From contig CM036621.1 of assembly GCA_020746105.1 (NCBI GenBank), positions 23,642,501 through 23,706,500 of the forward strand: a DNA stretch of 64,000 nt, given 5' to 3'. The notes below the pieces were generated by a model that searched no databases, was not told the DNA's origin, and saw only the letters and a program-made list of their open reading frames with translations. The stretch's first letter is position 1, and every line of letters starts with the position of its first letter. The DNA is from Trogon surrucura. Taxonomy: Eukaryota > Chordata > Aves > Trogoniformes > Trogonidae. Of this stretch, positions 14,301 to 29,179 are shown one piece after another. The position numbers and the translations under genes were made by a program.

Positions 14301-17300
14301 TATCTGGTTTGGTCAAAAGGAAGATGATCCTCCTTTTTGCTTTTCTTCTTACTTTAGTTGAGGCTAGAGTGCTTAAGGAAATACTAAATTCTTTAAATAA
14401 TGAGTGCGATTTTAGGAGAAATTTCGAAGTCGGAGAAATAGAGGTAGATGCTGTAGATCTGCGTATCCAGATCATCCTGGTGGCGGGTAGGGCTTGATGG
14501 ATGAAACATCATTTTAGCAATATGAACAAGACAAAACACCACTACTAATCCTTACAAAGGTTTGACTTAAACAAAAGCTAAGGGCACTTAGGTTTTGTCC
14601 ACAATAGAAGGATTTTGCTGATGCAGCTGCCATTGAAAACCCTCCTGGGGCTGGCATAAGCACCCTAATGTGGAGACAGTTTGTAACAGCTGCTACACCA
14701 GCAAAAACACCCTCACCTTTCCAGACTAATCAATCGTACTTGCATCATAGTTTTTATCGGCAGGACTACATTGATTAATGTGTTGTTTGTTTTTTTTCCA
14801 CATTTCTAAATAATGTAGCTGCTTAGGCAAAATCACTTAATAAATACCTGGCCATAATATTCAACATAAATATCAGCATACTCAGACCTCATAGTTCATA
14901 GGTACTGCAAAGCCAAATCACAAGATTTCTCATGTATTGGCTATGGTTAATAATATCTAGCCCTTGAAGATGTACAGGTGAGAAGGTCTGTCTTGTTCAC
15001 ACATTTTATGCTAAAGTTACTGAAGTTGTTTTGCAGAATGCCACTGCTCCTGATAGCTTTTATCAACAATGCTATTGCCAGATGCAATTGAACAATACCT
15101 TCCTGCAAATCCAAAAATGGTGGGGAACAGCAGTTAACAGCATTTAGCATGAAATATGCCTCAGCATATGCCTCTGAACATGTCTTTTTAAGACCATATG
15201 GAGTATAATTGCTGCTCAACAACATTGAGGTGTTTTGTGAAAAGTAAAGGCTAAGCATTATGAAGAGTCATAAAATCTTAAAGAATGAGACAAATGGAAG
15301 AAATGGGAGAAAGAAAGCAGGTACTGAATATTCTGTATCTCTCTCTCTCCATAACCTGAAGTGGCAGACCACAGTATTTTTAGTAGATTTCTTTTCACAG
15401 TAGGACTAAAATTAGGAAATTTAGCAAAACAATGGCAGATACTGGGCATGGAAGATGGTGTAATTGGAACAAAGCAGAAAGAAACAACTTCATCATCCAT
15501 TGAGAGCATCTGCGAGGCATTATTGGCATTTATAACTGGGTTTACTATCATTGGCACTCTTTCTTTATGGAGCTCTTAAGGCATTTGATCACAGCAAAGT
15601 AAGGTAAGATTAATTTCATCCAATATGAATTTCCTCTGTCCTTTGAAGACTAGATTAAAAACTTAAAAGTTTTTATTTGTTTACTTATTAAGATACCTTA
15701 TTTCCAAGAGACGATTTAGAATTAGTAGAGCAATGTACTAAAATTAAAATTCCTCACCGTTTTATTGATTTTAATCATGACCTGTAGCTAAATGTAGAAA
15801 AAATTTACAAACTATAAACAATTGAAAATTTTTAACAACATGAAAGATCCAATTGTCTTTGAAGAAAAAGAGAAATTTTCAATGAGCGTGTATATAAAGG
15901 ATAGCAAGTATTCATTCCCCAGAACTAGTGCTGTCCCTAAGTGCTGCTTTATGCTGCTTAGAAAGAGCTGAAGAGCGTTTCTGCTGAGGGCTGTAGATTC
16001 CTATCTGCCTAATTGAGCCATCATTTGTTGACATGAGGGAAATCATGTGACCTGCCTTTAATGCATTTCTCGCTAACAGCAGAAGTATAAAATGTAGTTC
16101 ATGGAAGGGGAACAGAAAATGTTAAAATTTGTTAGAATAGCCTTCTATGCAGAATGCTGTGAGGTTTGTATTGCAGCTGAATCAAATATTTGAGCATCCG
16201 TATGGTAAATACATTAAATAAAATCATCACATTCTAATTATTTTGAAAACATTGAACTTCTTGCTATCACAAAGTCCCCAGACCTTCAGAATATGAATTT
16301 AGTAAGTTCTTAGTTTGATCAGTGTGATGATTAAATTATGTTAGTAGAATTGAAAACAGGTATGATCTTTCTTGTCTTTGCTCAAGCAAAAAAAAGTCCA
16401 CATAGTAATCTGCCCAGTTGCAGAGTTGGTACCAAGTGTTGTACAGTGGTAAAAGGAACATCAGAAAACATTCAATGTTATCATTTTGTAGATAAGTATC
16501 AGACAAGGGTATTTAAAAACCCTGTAATTGGAGACACGTTCTCTGCTTTGTTCAGTCCATCTAGCACATCAATTTTATATCAAACTTCAGTCATGCTTCC
16601 TAACCAAATATCCTATTTTACACAGTGTAGAATTATAGGCCTGCTGCTGTTTTTTTGCAGGTATCTGTTTGCTTAAATAGTCTTCTTTTGTTTTTTTTTA
16701 ACATTAGGTTGAATTGGTCTTATCTGTAAGAAAAACTAATTTTTTTTTAAAAAAAGAAAGTGATTACTGGCAGCTGTGTATGTGAAGCGGTAGTGTAGGT
16801 TGGAGGATAGGGGTACAGCAGCAAAACTGCTTTGGAATGATATCATGTGGAGATCATGGAACTGAGGAACCCGAGACTGATAGAACTCTGGAGGTTAGCT
16901 TACCAATGAATAGATAATCTGTTTGTGTCTGCTAATTTTCGTATCACCAGCAGTCATATCACCACTGACCTGACAAGGAAGGGTATCAGGAGAGTACTTG
17001 AGTCTTTCTACAACTGCAGATCTCTGTAGAAGAAAATAGTTGGCAGCTGGAAGAGGATTGTATGTGCTTCTCTTGTTTTACTCGTCTAGACATGCTCTTG
17101 TGGCTGCTGGTGGGATGCAGTGCTGGACTAGGAGGAACTTTGAACTGGTAATTTACTATTGCAGCTTTGAAGTTCAAAAGATTCATGGCCTGCACCTCTC
17201 ATTCGTGATTTTTGACCTAGTGAGAGAAGAAAAATGTGAACGATAATGAAAAGTAAGACAAAAGTGTTAGAGGTGAAAAAGAGAAGTATAAATCTTCAGA

Positions 17301-18095
17301 TGTTAGGAAAAAATGCTCCTGGGCCTGCCATAGCATTGTGCCTGTTACTCTTCTGCATAAAAAGAATTTATATACTTTAATGTTTTATTTTCAGGAAACT
17401 ATTCATACAATAGAGTATAACTCACACATTTGTGAACCATGGCAGAGCATTTACTGTGTTTTCCAAAGTGTTCAAGCTATTTGTTTTAGATTTATTAAAA
17501 TAGATTTCGTTAAGGCATTATTGTCCTAAGCCTTTATTACCAACTAGGAAGAGATTCAACAATTAATATCTGTCCTGAAGGCAAAATTTTTAATTCAGAC
17601 TGTAAAATGTAATATATGTAAGCAAGTAGAAAGTTCAAGGTTATATTTGGACTTGCACATGTAGAAGGTAACACCGAGCATGCTACCCTGGCCACGAATT
17701 CAATTTTTGAAGATGAAGGCTATAAATGACTGTAATAGTTAAAAAGCTGTCATTGGATCACAGTCAGTATATATTTAACTGAAGCCAGGGGCTTTCCTTA
17801 TCTCCTCTTGTTTCCCCATTTGTGGGGATAATTCATACCCTTTGACAGAGTACAGGATATTTTGGTGCTGAGTGACATATTGTCAGGAAGGAAGAACCAC
17901 TGCTGCATCTGCCTCAATTCTCCTCAATTGGATTGGAGAGTAGCAAGCATTAGACTTTGCTCTGGCTTCCTCCTTTCTACGTCAAACATAAATGTTTTTG
18001 TTCATATGAAAATGATGCATCATTTGGGATCTGGAAAGTAATTTTCACCTCCTCCTAACAATAATTGAGCAGTATTGCTATAGCCAGTAAGAGGG

Positions 18096-18109
18096 TTTTT
18101 TTTTTTTTT
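18096..18109. repeat. Poly(T) tract
   Basis: A run of 14 T on the plus strand, not preceded by a recognisable retrocopy or SINE body. T-runs exceed A-runs throughout the intron on this strand, as often seen on the sense strand of long introns. Confidence 0.9.
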
Positions 18110-21100
18110 CCATTGTATTGTCCTCTTGTTACCATTCAGCTAACTTTTAAACTTTTATAATTTTAATTGTAGGTAGATTTTAGTTTTAAATTAAGAGAAA
18201 ATACATAGCTTTATTTGAAACTCATGACAACTTCTTCCACTGGTAGCTGTAAGACTTTTGAAACAAAAAAAAATGAAACAAAAAAAGTCTTATATTATCA
18301 AGTGTATGTGCCCTTTAGGTTGCATATGTGCATTCTTGGTTTTACCAGTTCAGAATGTCCAATGGAAATCAATTTCTGGTTTTAGTACAGTAAGAAAAGG
18401 GGGACTGAGATACACAAGGACCTTGGTTTGTTGATTTGGCCAATGGCAAAAAATCAGTGTTGCAGAGTGACTCATCTGTACTAGAAGGGCAACAGTAGCC
18501 CACAGCTAAATAAAAAATCAGTTACATAACATGTACTCTTCTATTTTGCGTATGTGCCTTGATTATTTTAATCAAAGTAAGATTAAATGCTTATTAGGAC
18601 GTTAACAAACTAAAAATTTGCATAATGAAGTAGGCAAAATTTTTGAGACAATCCTGTACAGATTTTCAGCCTAAATCTAGAATGTGTTTATAGTCCCTTC
18701 AAGCTCAAGAGCTCTGGCTAAATATGGAAGTTTGGATGAAGTGCAGAAAGCATGTTAGCTGTAAATTCTGCATGAGTAATACTTGCTTTGGAGTTCTGTT
18801 TGCCTTCACTGATAAGTTTGCCTAGCAATACTCAGAAATTACGATTGCCCTGAAATGGATGGTGGTTCAAAAATAAGCCCTGTGCAAATTAAAAGGAGTT
18901 AATATTTGCCTGATACAACAAATGAGTAAGAAGTCACAGAGCAGACGTAAAAGCAGTTCTCAAATTGAACTCTGTTGTTTAAAAAAAGAATGAAAAGCCT
19001 TTAGAAATCCTGTGAAACATTGTGGGTTCGTCTTCCATGTCAGTAGTGTTTATTGCAACGAGAGCTACAAATGGTTGGGAATATCTTATAATAAACTACT
19101 CAGTTCTACCCAGATGTTAAGGATTATTATTAATGACTCATTTTGCTATGTAATTGCCATAAAGTTTTTTCATTAGCAAAACCTCTGGTGAAAAGACAAC
19201 TTTTCCAAAATTTCGCAGTACACTGTTTTTTAAATTGAACTTTATGGTTTGTTTATTTTCTAAAAAGCTTTTAGCTTCTAATGTCTGATATCAAGTTGGG
19301 GGTTTTTGTTTAAAATGCATTATAAGAGGACACACATATGGTTGATCTATCTTTGTTTTATTTTGTATAGCCGTGTTTGGCGTAGTGTTTCAAATAATAG
19401 ACCACCACAGATCCTTCAGCCCCAAAATGCTCCCTTCTGTTTTGCTAATAATGGGCCAGAAAAATTAGATTTCATTCTTCTGTCATCTTTGTTCTCACTA
19501 ACTTGCCACATTAAAAAGATTACTGCCATGCTAGCAATAAAATCCCAGGTTTCTAGCATAGGGAAGCAGAGGACTTACACTGCAAAGGCGGTTGGTTTAG
19601 CCTCCAGAGAGATATCCTTTTTTAAAATCTCCTTAGACCTCAGTCTTCCTCACGATAATGATCTCTATACTTTGTGTTTTATTGTATAGTTTAATTTGCT
19701 TGTGCCACATGGAAGATTTCTGTTGCTTTCTATAATTTGATGTAAAATATAAAAATTCATCTTCTCATTCTCAGAATCTCTCTTCCTGATGAGCTGCAGG
19801 ATTTGGTAGCCCACGGTCACGTGAGCCTTTAAAACTGAGTCATGGACCCCATAAATCTCCTAAAAAGCAGTAATGGTACAATCTGCAGCTGTTGTCGTAC
19901 ATAGGAGGTGTGACTTTTTTTCACAGTATGGAAGGAAATTAAATGAGAAGGGGGGCAAAGAACATCTTATAAAGGAGTTTAATGCACTGTAGGTAATGCT
20001 GCTTGTGGTTTTATTCAACATATTTAAGATACTTTGTGAGAATATGGGATACCCCCTTTGGTTTACAGTGTGGTTTTCCTGAAAAGGTGGCATTGGTTCA
20101 GCACAGTAAAGCAAAAAATAATTTTCTCCAGACGTATGTGGTTGACGTTCAGTGACTGTTGGCTGTTAAGAACCTGGGACTAGTGGTTGTTGATTTGCCT
20201 TGTGCTAATGTGAGTGCATATGGTTGGTGGCTCAAATGTAGCGGTAAATCTAAGTGTAATTTTTCTCCAGTTTTGCTCATATTTTTGTTATATGCCTCAC
20301 AGATATTTATAAGAAATTGTTATATGCTGGCAAGACTACCCAATAAGTTTAGAACTAAATATTTGATGTGTTATGTTGACTATACTGTGTACTTACTAAT
20401 TAAAATTTTATTTTAAAAAAGTCCTATGTTCATAACTGATATTTGAATTTTTAATGTAAATGGTACAGCCAGTTCCTCTTTTAATAAAACAATAGTTGTC
20501 ATTTGATTTCAGCAAGCTAATAACAATAAAAAGAGGAAAATGTAATTTCATTTCAGAAAATAAATTTTCACATACTAGGAAGTCAAATGTGAAATTAAGC
20601 ACACTTTCAAGTTGCTGCTTTGTCAAAATGGATTTTGATTTAAGGAAATTCCTGTGGATTTAAGTGAATTCTCTCAAGAAGTGGTGTACATGAGAGAAAT
20701 GCAGAAAACAACTTGCTATGAAATGCACAACATTTATTATCACTTGCAAAGCTGGTATTGCCTGCATTTGTAGCTGTTTACGACTGACTCGAAAGCAGTC
20801 GGGTAAGTCGGCTTCCAGAGGTGGCCACACTGCTCCGACTGTGCCATAGCGGGGGTATTGACAGCTGGTTTTTAGCTGAGTGGGTGTTGAGCTACTTTGA
20901 GCAGTGCTTTGTTTAGGAGTGTTTTGTGCTCCAATTGATCTTGATAGTTTAAGGTGCTCTCCAAAGTTATGGGGAGGTTGTTTAATATGACTATTCAGGC
21001 ATGGGATGGACAAAGTTAATGTTATTGATTTTCATTTTAAGTCCAAACCCAAGAATTAACCTCATCCCCTCTATTTGTTTTAGATCAATGATGTCGATTA

Positions 21101-22981
21101 AATAAGCTCTTTTTTCTTCCTTCCTCTTATGTCATTTGATATTTAAACATATAAAACTGGGATTGAGACACTCTTTTTCTTCAAAATGTCTTCTTCATCA
21201 GAATGAACAAGAGAAATAAAAATGAGAAATAAAACTGGGACAAAATAAGAGCAACATTTTCAACTCTCTCAGGAGCGAGCTGATCGAGTAAAGACGAGTG
21301 CTAAGGAAAGAGCAGGTGATCATGGCCGTGGTATAGGGAAATGTGCACTAAGTATTCTTTCAACTCTCTGTATTCTGGCTGAGGTCTTCCTTAGGTAGAA
21401 GTGGTCGAGAGTTGCTCGAGAGTTCTTGAAGTTTATGAGCTTTTCCCAAGGAAATGTAAATAAGAGTTTTAAGATTTTTATGTGTTTGTGGCATCCTGGA
21501 ATAGCAAGTCATACACTTTGAGAGCATATGAATTAAGTAAATTTTTTTTTGTTTTGACCTTGCCACCTGGTAGTTTTATTTGATGCCCTTTAGTCCCCAA
21601 AGTATGAGCGACACTGAGCGATTGTGTTCTGTGTCTTTCTGACGCTAGAAGCGAGCTGTGTGTTCTAGAAAGGGTGTGTTTGCATCATGGTTGACATGGA
21701 GCGAGGAATGCTTTGAATACAGAACACAGGGCTGACCCTATATGGTTCTCGTTAGTGTAGGTAGGTTGTGAGGAAACACATCTAATTTTTGAAGTGGGAT
21801 AGGCTGAAGTGTGCAAAGGCTTGAGAGTCCTACAGCTTGTCTGCAGAAGCTAGAAACTTGCTCTACTATTACAGTGTCTGAATGGACTCCACACAAAAGG
21901 TGCTGCAAGATGCACTTCCGTACTAGAAACAGGAATAAGCTCCAAGTACAGCCTTTCCAAAAGTTACTGTTGAGTACCTACTCTATTGCAATCTACCTTA
22001 CTGTATATTTATTTTCCAGTGTGGACCAATGCAAAAATGGCACATGTGCATTCTCTTAGTAACTTTATCCTTCTTTCTTCTCACTCTTAGAGTAAATGTT
22101 ATCTCTTAATTTTGTGAGTAATACTTGGTTTTCACGTTTGTGGCATCCTGGCTCTAAATTCCACAGTGCTGTTTTTCTTACTCTCTTTTCATACACTGAA
22201 TCTTCTTGCAATCATGGAGACCTTCTTCTGGCGCACAAAAGCTGAACACTGTATTTCAGATGAGGATGTATGATTGTAATTTATTCAGAATTTTTTCCTA
22301 AACTTAATATAGACTCTACTTTTGGGCAGTTTCTGAACAATGAATCTTTCTCGGGTAGGTAAAGCTTAAGGGAGTGTAATTTGTTTTCGCAGTTGGAGCC
22401 TCTGATGTTAAGAAAACCCTTCTTTATTTATTTGAATGGTTGTGGAAGACCTAGAACAGTGTTGTACAAATACTCTAGTGATTGAGAATTGGAGATTGAA
22501 AAACACAAGAAAAAAAAAATCATCTAGGCTTTGGGAGGGTAAAGACAAAAGGAATGAAACAGTTGACAGCATGAGAGAATAATGCCTGTCTTGAGGCCTG
22601 GATCTGTATGTCTAGTTTGGTGCTGCTGTGAAGAAGAGGGCAAGCTGAAGAAAGACTGTATGGTTTCCAGAAATCAGTTTGCTGATTTTTATGTGGCATC
22701 TAGATAGATTAGGCTTTGTGAAGTTGAATATCCCACACAAAAAAAAAAAGAGGAAATTGATTTTGCTTACATTGTTTTACCCCGTTTTTGAATTAGCATG
22801 CAAAGTTTTGGTGTGTTTTTTTTTTAAAAAGTTGTTTATTTTGTTTGTTTTGTGTTTTTGGTTTATGTTGTTTAGGCAACTCACAAGGAATTGCATATAT
22901 GAGTATGTATACTTTCTCCCAAGGGTGTAAACTTGTGCTGCTCTAAAAACCCAAGATTATTATGTATCCAGTAGCAGTAAA

Positions 22982-23038
22982 TTAAAAAAAAGCCCACCAA
23001 ACCAACAAAAAACCAAAAAAAAACAGCAACAAGACAAA
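22982..23038. repeat. A/C-rich low-complexity tract
   Basis: A-runs separated by CC and GC units (AAAACCAACAAAAAACC-like) with no retroelement body next to them. A comparable tract lies inside the ancient CR1 at 32611-32644. Its T-rich complement accounts for the phenylalanine-rich frame on the minus strand here. Confidence 0.75.
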
Positions 23039-26000
23039 ACTTGGTAATTGTAAAGTGTGGGCTGCTACACATGGCTTAATGCCAGAACAGTCAGTGATTC
23101 ACAAAGCATCAGTAATATCCTGAGAAGAATTTTGTCACAGTGATGCCCTCCTACACCCAACCCTGGCAATTGCCTGTAGCTTTGCTCAGAATTAGGATAT
23201 AAAGTCAAACTTGCAAATCATTCTGTCCGTGTTTTCATGGCAGCAAATATTTTTATTCATACAGGCTGTTGTGCAGAGCACTTATGATTTGCAAGTGTTT
23301 TATAGATAAATGTGACAAAGTAATCAACAAATACTTCAGAAAGAAAATAGAGGAAAGTGGAGGAGGATGTCGTGTGCATGCAGTGGTGCCTTGTGACATG
23401 CTTTTTCTGCAGTATTTCTCGTTTCTTAAATAGTCTGGGCATGGCTTTTGTGAAGTGTGAATGGGCTGTATTTCTGCCCGTGCCTTGGAAGAATATGTGT
23501 GCCTTCAGATACCGTCTAATTTAATTTCTTTTTCTTTGGATATGGTCTTAGTGGCACCACAGTATAAACAGTCCAGTTGTTTTAGCCCAAGTGCCCCAAG
23601 ATCCTTTTCCACATTTTTCTTCTGTACAGATCTGTTAATCTGTTTTGTTCCCAAAAAACATTCCCAGCTTGTTTATGTGTGTTCTTGAGTTACAGGAATA
23701 CGTGTCAGTATAACCTGATAGTAACTTTACACACACAGCCTAGTAGTAATAAATTTTTTTTCACTCGGATGGAGTGTGCTCCCTAAAAGGCTCCTGTGTT
23801 ACTATGCAAGGACATCAGGTACACTTACACTATGGAACTAGGTCTGGCTTACTAAGCTCAAATTAACATATTGAAGTTTGCTTAGCTTGTGTGAGGGTGG
23901 ACAAACAACATGCAAAACAGCCCTTCGGTTACTATGCGTGCCCAGGCATTACTGCATTTTGTGTGTGACGTGGGTTCCTGGGGCTCATCCCAGGGTTAGC
24001 TATGTCAGTGAGCTAAACCACTGTCCCATATGTTTCCTAAGCAGTCAGGTTAAAGCTAATCAGTTCTTTTAGGGCACCTAATTATGTGTGGCAAAGAATT
24101 AGAAGTCTTGCAAAGGAGCTTGTCAGCATCCACATTCCAAGTAGTTAAATTATCAGGAACTGAGTTGTTCTAGCTTGACTTTTACTGTATATTGTGTCAT
24201 AACACTTTCAGCTGTGTCAGAAAGTGTCCAGCTGACGGTCCTCTCCTTCCCTTGTAGGTTACAACCCATAGGACAACACTGCAAAAGATCATGTCCATAC
24301 TCTGAATTGAACTCTGAAATGTAAAAAAAATCCATCCATGAAAAGGGCTAATGGTTAGCAGTAACATTGCCACCTCAAAAATTGTTTTTTCCCTCTGAAT
24401 CATTGTTCATAATACAGCAAGCCTGCTCATAAACACCAAGTAGATGTTCTCAGGGGAAAATCTGAATAATATTTTCTTAAATATACCAAACAAATTGAGT
24501 ATTCTAGTTCTTTTCTTTTAAAACAAATATTTTCTGGCAGACTAGTCTCTCACAAAAGTGGATATTGATGTGGTATCCATGTGGGACAGAAAAGGATTGT
24601 TTGAGCTCACTCAAGTGAAGTCTTCCACCCCTTTTGTAACAAATACAGACACCAGTAGATGAATGTGTGTTACAGCTGGTGCCTGTCACGATCACATGTT
24701 CGGCTTATGGATCTTGTCTTACTCTAGACTTGATGTATTACAATAATTGAAGTAATAAACTTCACGGTGAAAGATTCAAGACGTAAAAGATACAGCTTCT
24801 ACTCAGACTTGAAATGCCTCCCTTTATTAAATTGAGGGTTTGAAGTTTAGGAGAGCAGTATTTGTGACTTTTTTTTTAATTAAAAGACTGAAATGTTTGC
24901 TCTATTTCTAGTGAGTGTAGGTGGAAGAAGGCAACATTTTGTTAAACACATGCAAATATAACAACATTCTGACAGGAGCAATGTTAATTTATAAAAATTT
25001 CCTTCACATGTGAATAATTGATAAGGCTAAACTCTCCCACTGAAGTTTCTACCATCTCACAAAGGAGCTTAATTCTTTCATAATGATGCTTTTAACTCTG
25101 GTAAAACAAATGAGTGGATTCTTGAAATGTGTTTTTTAGCACTGCAGTGTCTTTCATTTGTGTTTTTCCATACAGAAGATCGAAATAGTTCCTCAAGTGA
25201 CCTGTGGCCTGTGTGATCTTTAGTCCATAGCAGCAAGATCAGTGTCTGTGCTGTGGAGAGAAAAAGAAAAATAACAGATACCTGTGAGTTCAGGGAAATA
25301 TTGTGGAAGTAAACAGGGGGTGCAGTGGTATCTAACTTTGTTAGAGAGTTCTGTGGATACTTGACTTGAGCATTGGTGTCTCGTTCCAGTGCCTCAGAGC
25401 ACGGTGGCTGCCTATTGTAGGAACCCTGCTTGTCAGCAATGCCAACATCAAAGCTAATGTATTTATTTGTACAAAATGCACAATTTCAGATTCAACGTGT
25501 CTTTCATAAAACAGATCCATCCCTCAAATAAAACTAAACCCAAAATCCAGGTCAAAAACCACCAAAGAAAATTGGTTTACCGGTTATACTTCTTTTGCTC
25601 TCCTTTTTACCTTTTTGTTACTGTAGTCTTCTTACTTTTTTTTTTAATGGTGGCTGGCTTTTTTTCATATATTTGCCCTTCATAGAAGAAAAGACTCTTA
25701 ATTTCTCTTGATTCAACTTTCTAGTGAGGTTGATGCCGTTATACGTATCCTTACATACTATAGAAGTTAGTGGGCAAGATTGTATTCTGCTCCATAAGGC
25801 TGCCTAGATAAATATGCAGGTATGATGCTAGGGTTATTTTCCCTTTGAATCCTGTGGTTTCTACGTGTCTTACGAGTAAAACATGGACTGGAAAAACATG
25901 CACAGGACTAAAGCTGTAGTTCTGTCTGTCAAGCCATCTTCACCAGTCAGTATAGCTGCTAAAGCAGTTAAATGCTAGTGATGTGTTTAGCAAGATTGCT

Positions 26001-29000
26001 TTATCCCAGAAGCAGGTATTCCTGTTGTTGCATTAACTGGTCCCGTGTACCTACAACTCCTTACAAGGCAGTTAGTGCACAGGCCAATTTTAGTACGTGA
26101 AATTAAAAGTAGTTTCTGAAAGTGCTTAGTTGATGAAAGCTGGTCTGAAATACTGCATTTCCTTGGTGCTAAGCTTGTTTGTTCCTGAATTGCAGCATGT
26201 TTCTGCTGTAGCTTAAAGTGGAAAAAGCACTTGATCCTGAAGACTTATAAGCAATAAGAATACTTGTAGCGATATTGCAGTTCAAAAAATCTGCGAACTG
26301 CCTGTTACGAATGGATTTTATATTTGGGGAAATAATGGGCTTTTAGGTTACAATTCATAGTGAGGGGATCTTAAAGTAGGTTTTTGAGGTGTGTTTTTTT
26401 TTTTTCTTTCCTGGACTTTCAGTATACGGTAAGGTCAAAAGTGGAATTGTCTAGATGGTAGATCCTTCTGTGCTGCTGGTTTATTTCAGCATGCAGTCTT
26501 GTATTATAGAAAGAACTAGCAAAACAGTGCATCCAGTTATAATTTGTGAGAAGCTCAGTTCAAACCTACTAAGAAAAGCAACTGGTTTGTTACAGTCTTC
26601 CTGAACATTTAAACAACTGTGTGTGTGTTTCAGCTTCGAGCTGATCTCTCAAAAATGTGTAAATATATGATTTACGCAATTCTCATAAAATTCAGTTGAT
26701 CGCATTACTTATGTGCCCTTTTCACAGCATTCTCTCAGCTCCCACTCATCTTTAGCAAACCTCTGTAGTTATTCCTACTGATTAAATTGGTGCTTAGAGA
26801 TGAGTAAGAGAGTAAAGAGCTGCAGACTATGAATCTTTTGGATCCTGTGGGATCTTTGAAGACTGATGGTGAGGTGTAGATAGGCTTTTTAGTTACCTTT
26901 TTAAACCTGGAACCAAAGTTGACATTCAGAAGTAGCATGCAGCTCTTGACATGCAGCATGGAAGCCTGAACATTAATGCTTAGAAAATAGCTGACCATCC
27001 TTTTTGTGCTGGTGTTAGATTTGGGCTGGTCAATAGACTTCTTTTCCTGTTTGCTATTTCAAAGTAGCAATTTTGCTTGGTGATCAAGCAAAGAGTGCCT
27101 TGGCAGAAGAATAAACACTCCAACCCATATTGGGGCAGTGGTATTACAGAGGTGAAGGTTGAACAGGGAGGCAAGACAGTAAGTGCTTTTCTTTCTCCAG
27201 CTTCAGGAATGTACCAAGCGCAACAAACGTAAAAGGCAAAAGGGATTACATGATCTCTAAAAATCTTTGCCCAAGTAGGCACAACTGTTGATCTAGTCGA
27301 GAGACGGAATAGGTGGAAATCACATACATTATCTCGTTCACATTCTCTGAGTAGGTAGATGTTATTGTTGTCTAGTACTTACTTATTTACCAAGATATTT
27401 GATCCTGAGTTTTTAGTGATGGGATATTTCATGCATTTAAAAGCACACCACATGAAAAAACAAGTGACTCCTTAGTATATACTGTTTGATGGAAAAGGAA
27501 GATAAAGAAAACCTTCCCTATCCTTACAAATGTAACACAGAATTCCCCAAAGTCTGCCTTTAGAGTAATATTTTGTATCAGACCTCAGGTTCTGTTACTA
27601 TAAGTGTGAAATTACTCTTAAGAATGCCTTATATCTTTTATTGTAAGTCTATTTATATACAGAAGTGTCACTGAAGTTTCTGCTTGTTGTCCATTTTCAG
27701 AGTTAAAATTCAATTTTAAGGCTTGGGGTCGACGTTTTTCAACGTTTGCAGAATTGTAGTTGTTGAAAAATATGGGACGTAGAATAGCAAGCTGGTTTGT
27801 ATTTGCTAAAAGCTGAGAAAGTTATTACTTCAGCTTTTGCCAAGTAAGATGACTAAAAAAAGAAAAGTTTATCAGAGAAGATTATGGAAGGAACAGATTT
27901 ATGGCAAGTGTCTGATATATACCCAGAATCCTCATGTTCAACTAAACCAGACTTGCCCTGGGCCTTCTGGAGCACAGTGCCCTTAGCAAGTAGCTTTCGA
28001 CAGCTTCTTCAGGAAGCAATATTTTTCTTCAGAAAGAGGGTCACTCCACTGTTTTTCTTTTTCCTTCTCTCCTGTCTTATCTTTTGAGTTCAGGAAGTAT
28101 TTTAAATTTACAGCCAGCTTTGAAGGCATGAAGCAAGTTCAGCCCCAAAAGTATTTCCTGTTATGGCATTAATCTAATTCCATGAAAGTAGAACTGATTT
28201 TTCATCTGTAAAGTAGATAAAGTGCCTGAAGCAGCAGACCATTACTCTGGGTTATCATGATAAAGAGGCTTAGTTTTGACACAAAAGTGTTTATCAGCCT
28301 AACCAGGGGAAGATTTCATCCTTTTTGTTGAAAGAGGTATTAATGGATTATAATATTTCTTTGCTTCATGGAGACAATGAGCTCATATTGAAAATGTTGA
28401 CCCGAAATAACAATGTTCCCATAACATATTATAAGTTAATTTATCTGGAAAGCTACCAGTACCTGGGGGAACAGGGAAAACTGGTTGTAAAATGGTAATA
28501 TAGTGGGCAAGTATGTCATAAGTACATGATAGTGCTAATTTCAGAATTATAAATTAGTTTTAGAGCTCTGGCTAGAGCTGCTGTTTTCTTTATTGCTTCA
28601 GTGCAGTTAATCTAATCTGCCTAATTTTAAGGTTGTTCCAAAATGTATTACATAATAGCACTCAGATACAGTAGATGAAAACAAGTTTTCACACCTCTTT
28701 CAGTGGTTAAATAATGTTGGGTTTATATTTCTAACAGTGCTCATAGCATTCTTCATTTACCTAGAAATGTGGAACATCTTGTTTCGTATTTGAAAAACTG
28801 CTTTCTACAGTGTTTAAGCCGCCTTTGTTAGTATTTATGTTATAGAGTTTGAAGACAATACTTGTCCATAAAAACTGGTACCAGCCTAAAGCTTTGACTA
28901 TATCCCAAGTGCATACCTGTACAAGCTGCATGTGCAAATCTGTTTCAGACTATGGGAGCTATAAGAAATCTCACAGTGTAATTCTTCGCCACTTCAGTTC

Positions 29001-29179
29001 AGGTGTGTGTATTTAGGTGTCATCTCCCCAAATTAACATTCATCTCCATATGTGTTTGCTGTCACTTTAAGAGCTGGGGGTAAACTGTGTTCGCCGGTCT
29101 TGTGAATGTCCATATAATACTAAATTTTACTTCACATGTAATGAATAGGTTTTGGTATGTGAGCTCCTGAGGACTAGGA

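Noticed and set aside
19306-19689. 127-codon plus-strand frame, the longest outside transposons
   Set aside because: No domain, no homology I recognise, no exon flanks, and a composition typical of translated AT-rich intron. One such frame is not surprising in 64 kb on six frames.
20660-21013. 117-codon minus-strand frame in a slightly GC-richer patch
   Set aside because: I considered a transposase remnant, but no DDE motifs, terminal inverted repeats or TA duplications could be found.
22225-22280. Segment resembling an internal CR1/L2 phrase (ACTGTATTTCAGATGAGGATG)
   Set aside because: The match is too short and isolated, with no ordered neighbouring islands, so I do not call a transposon here.
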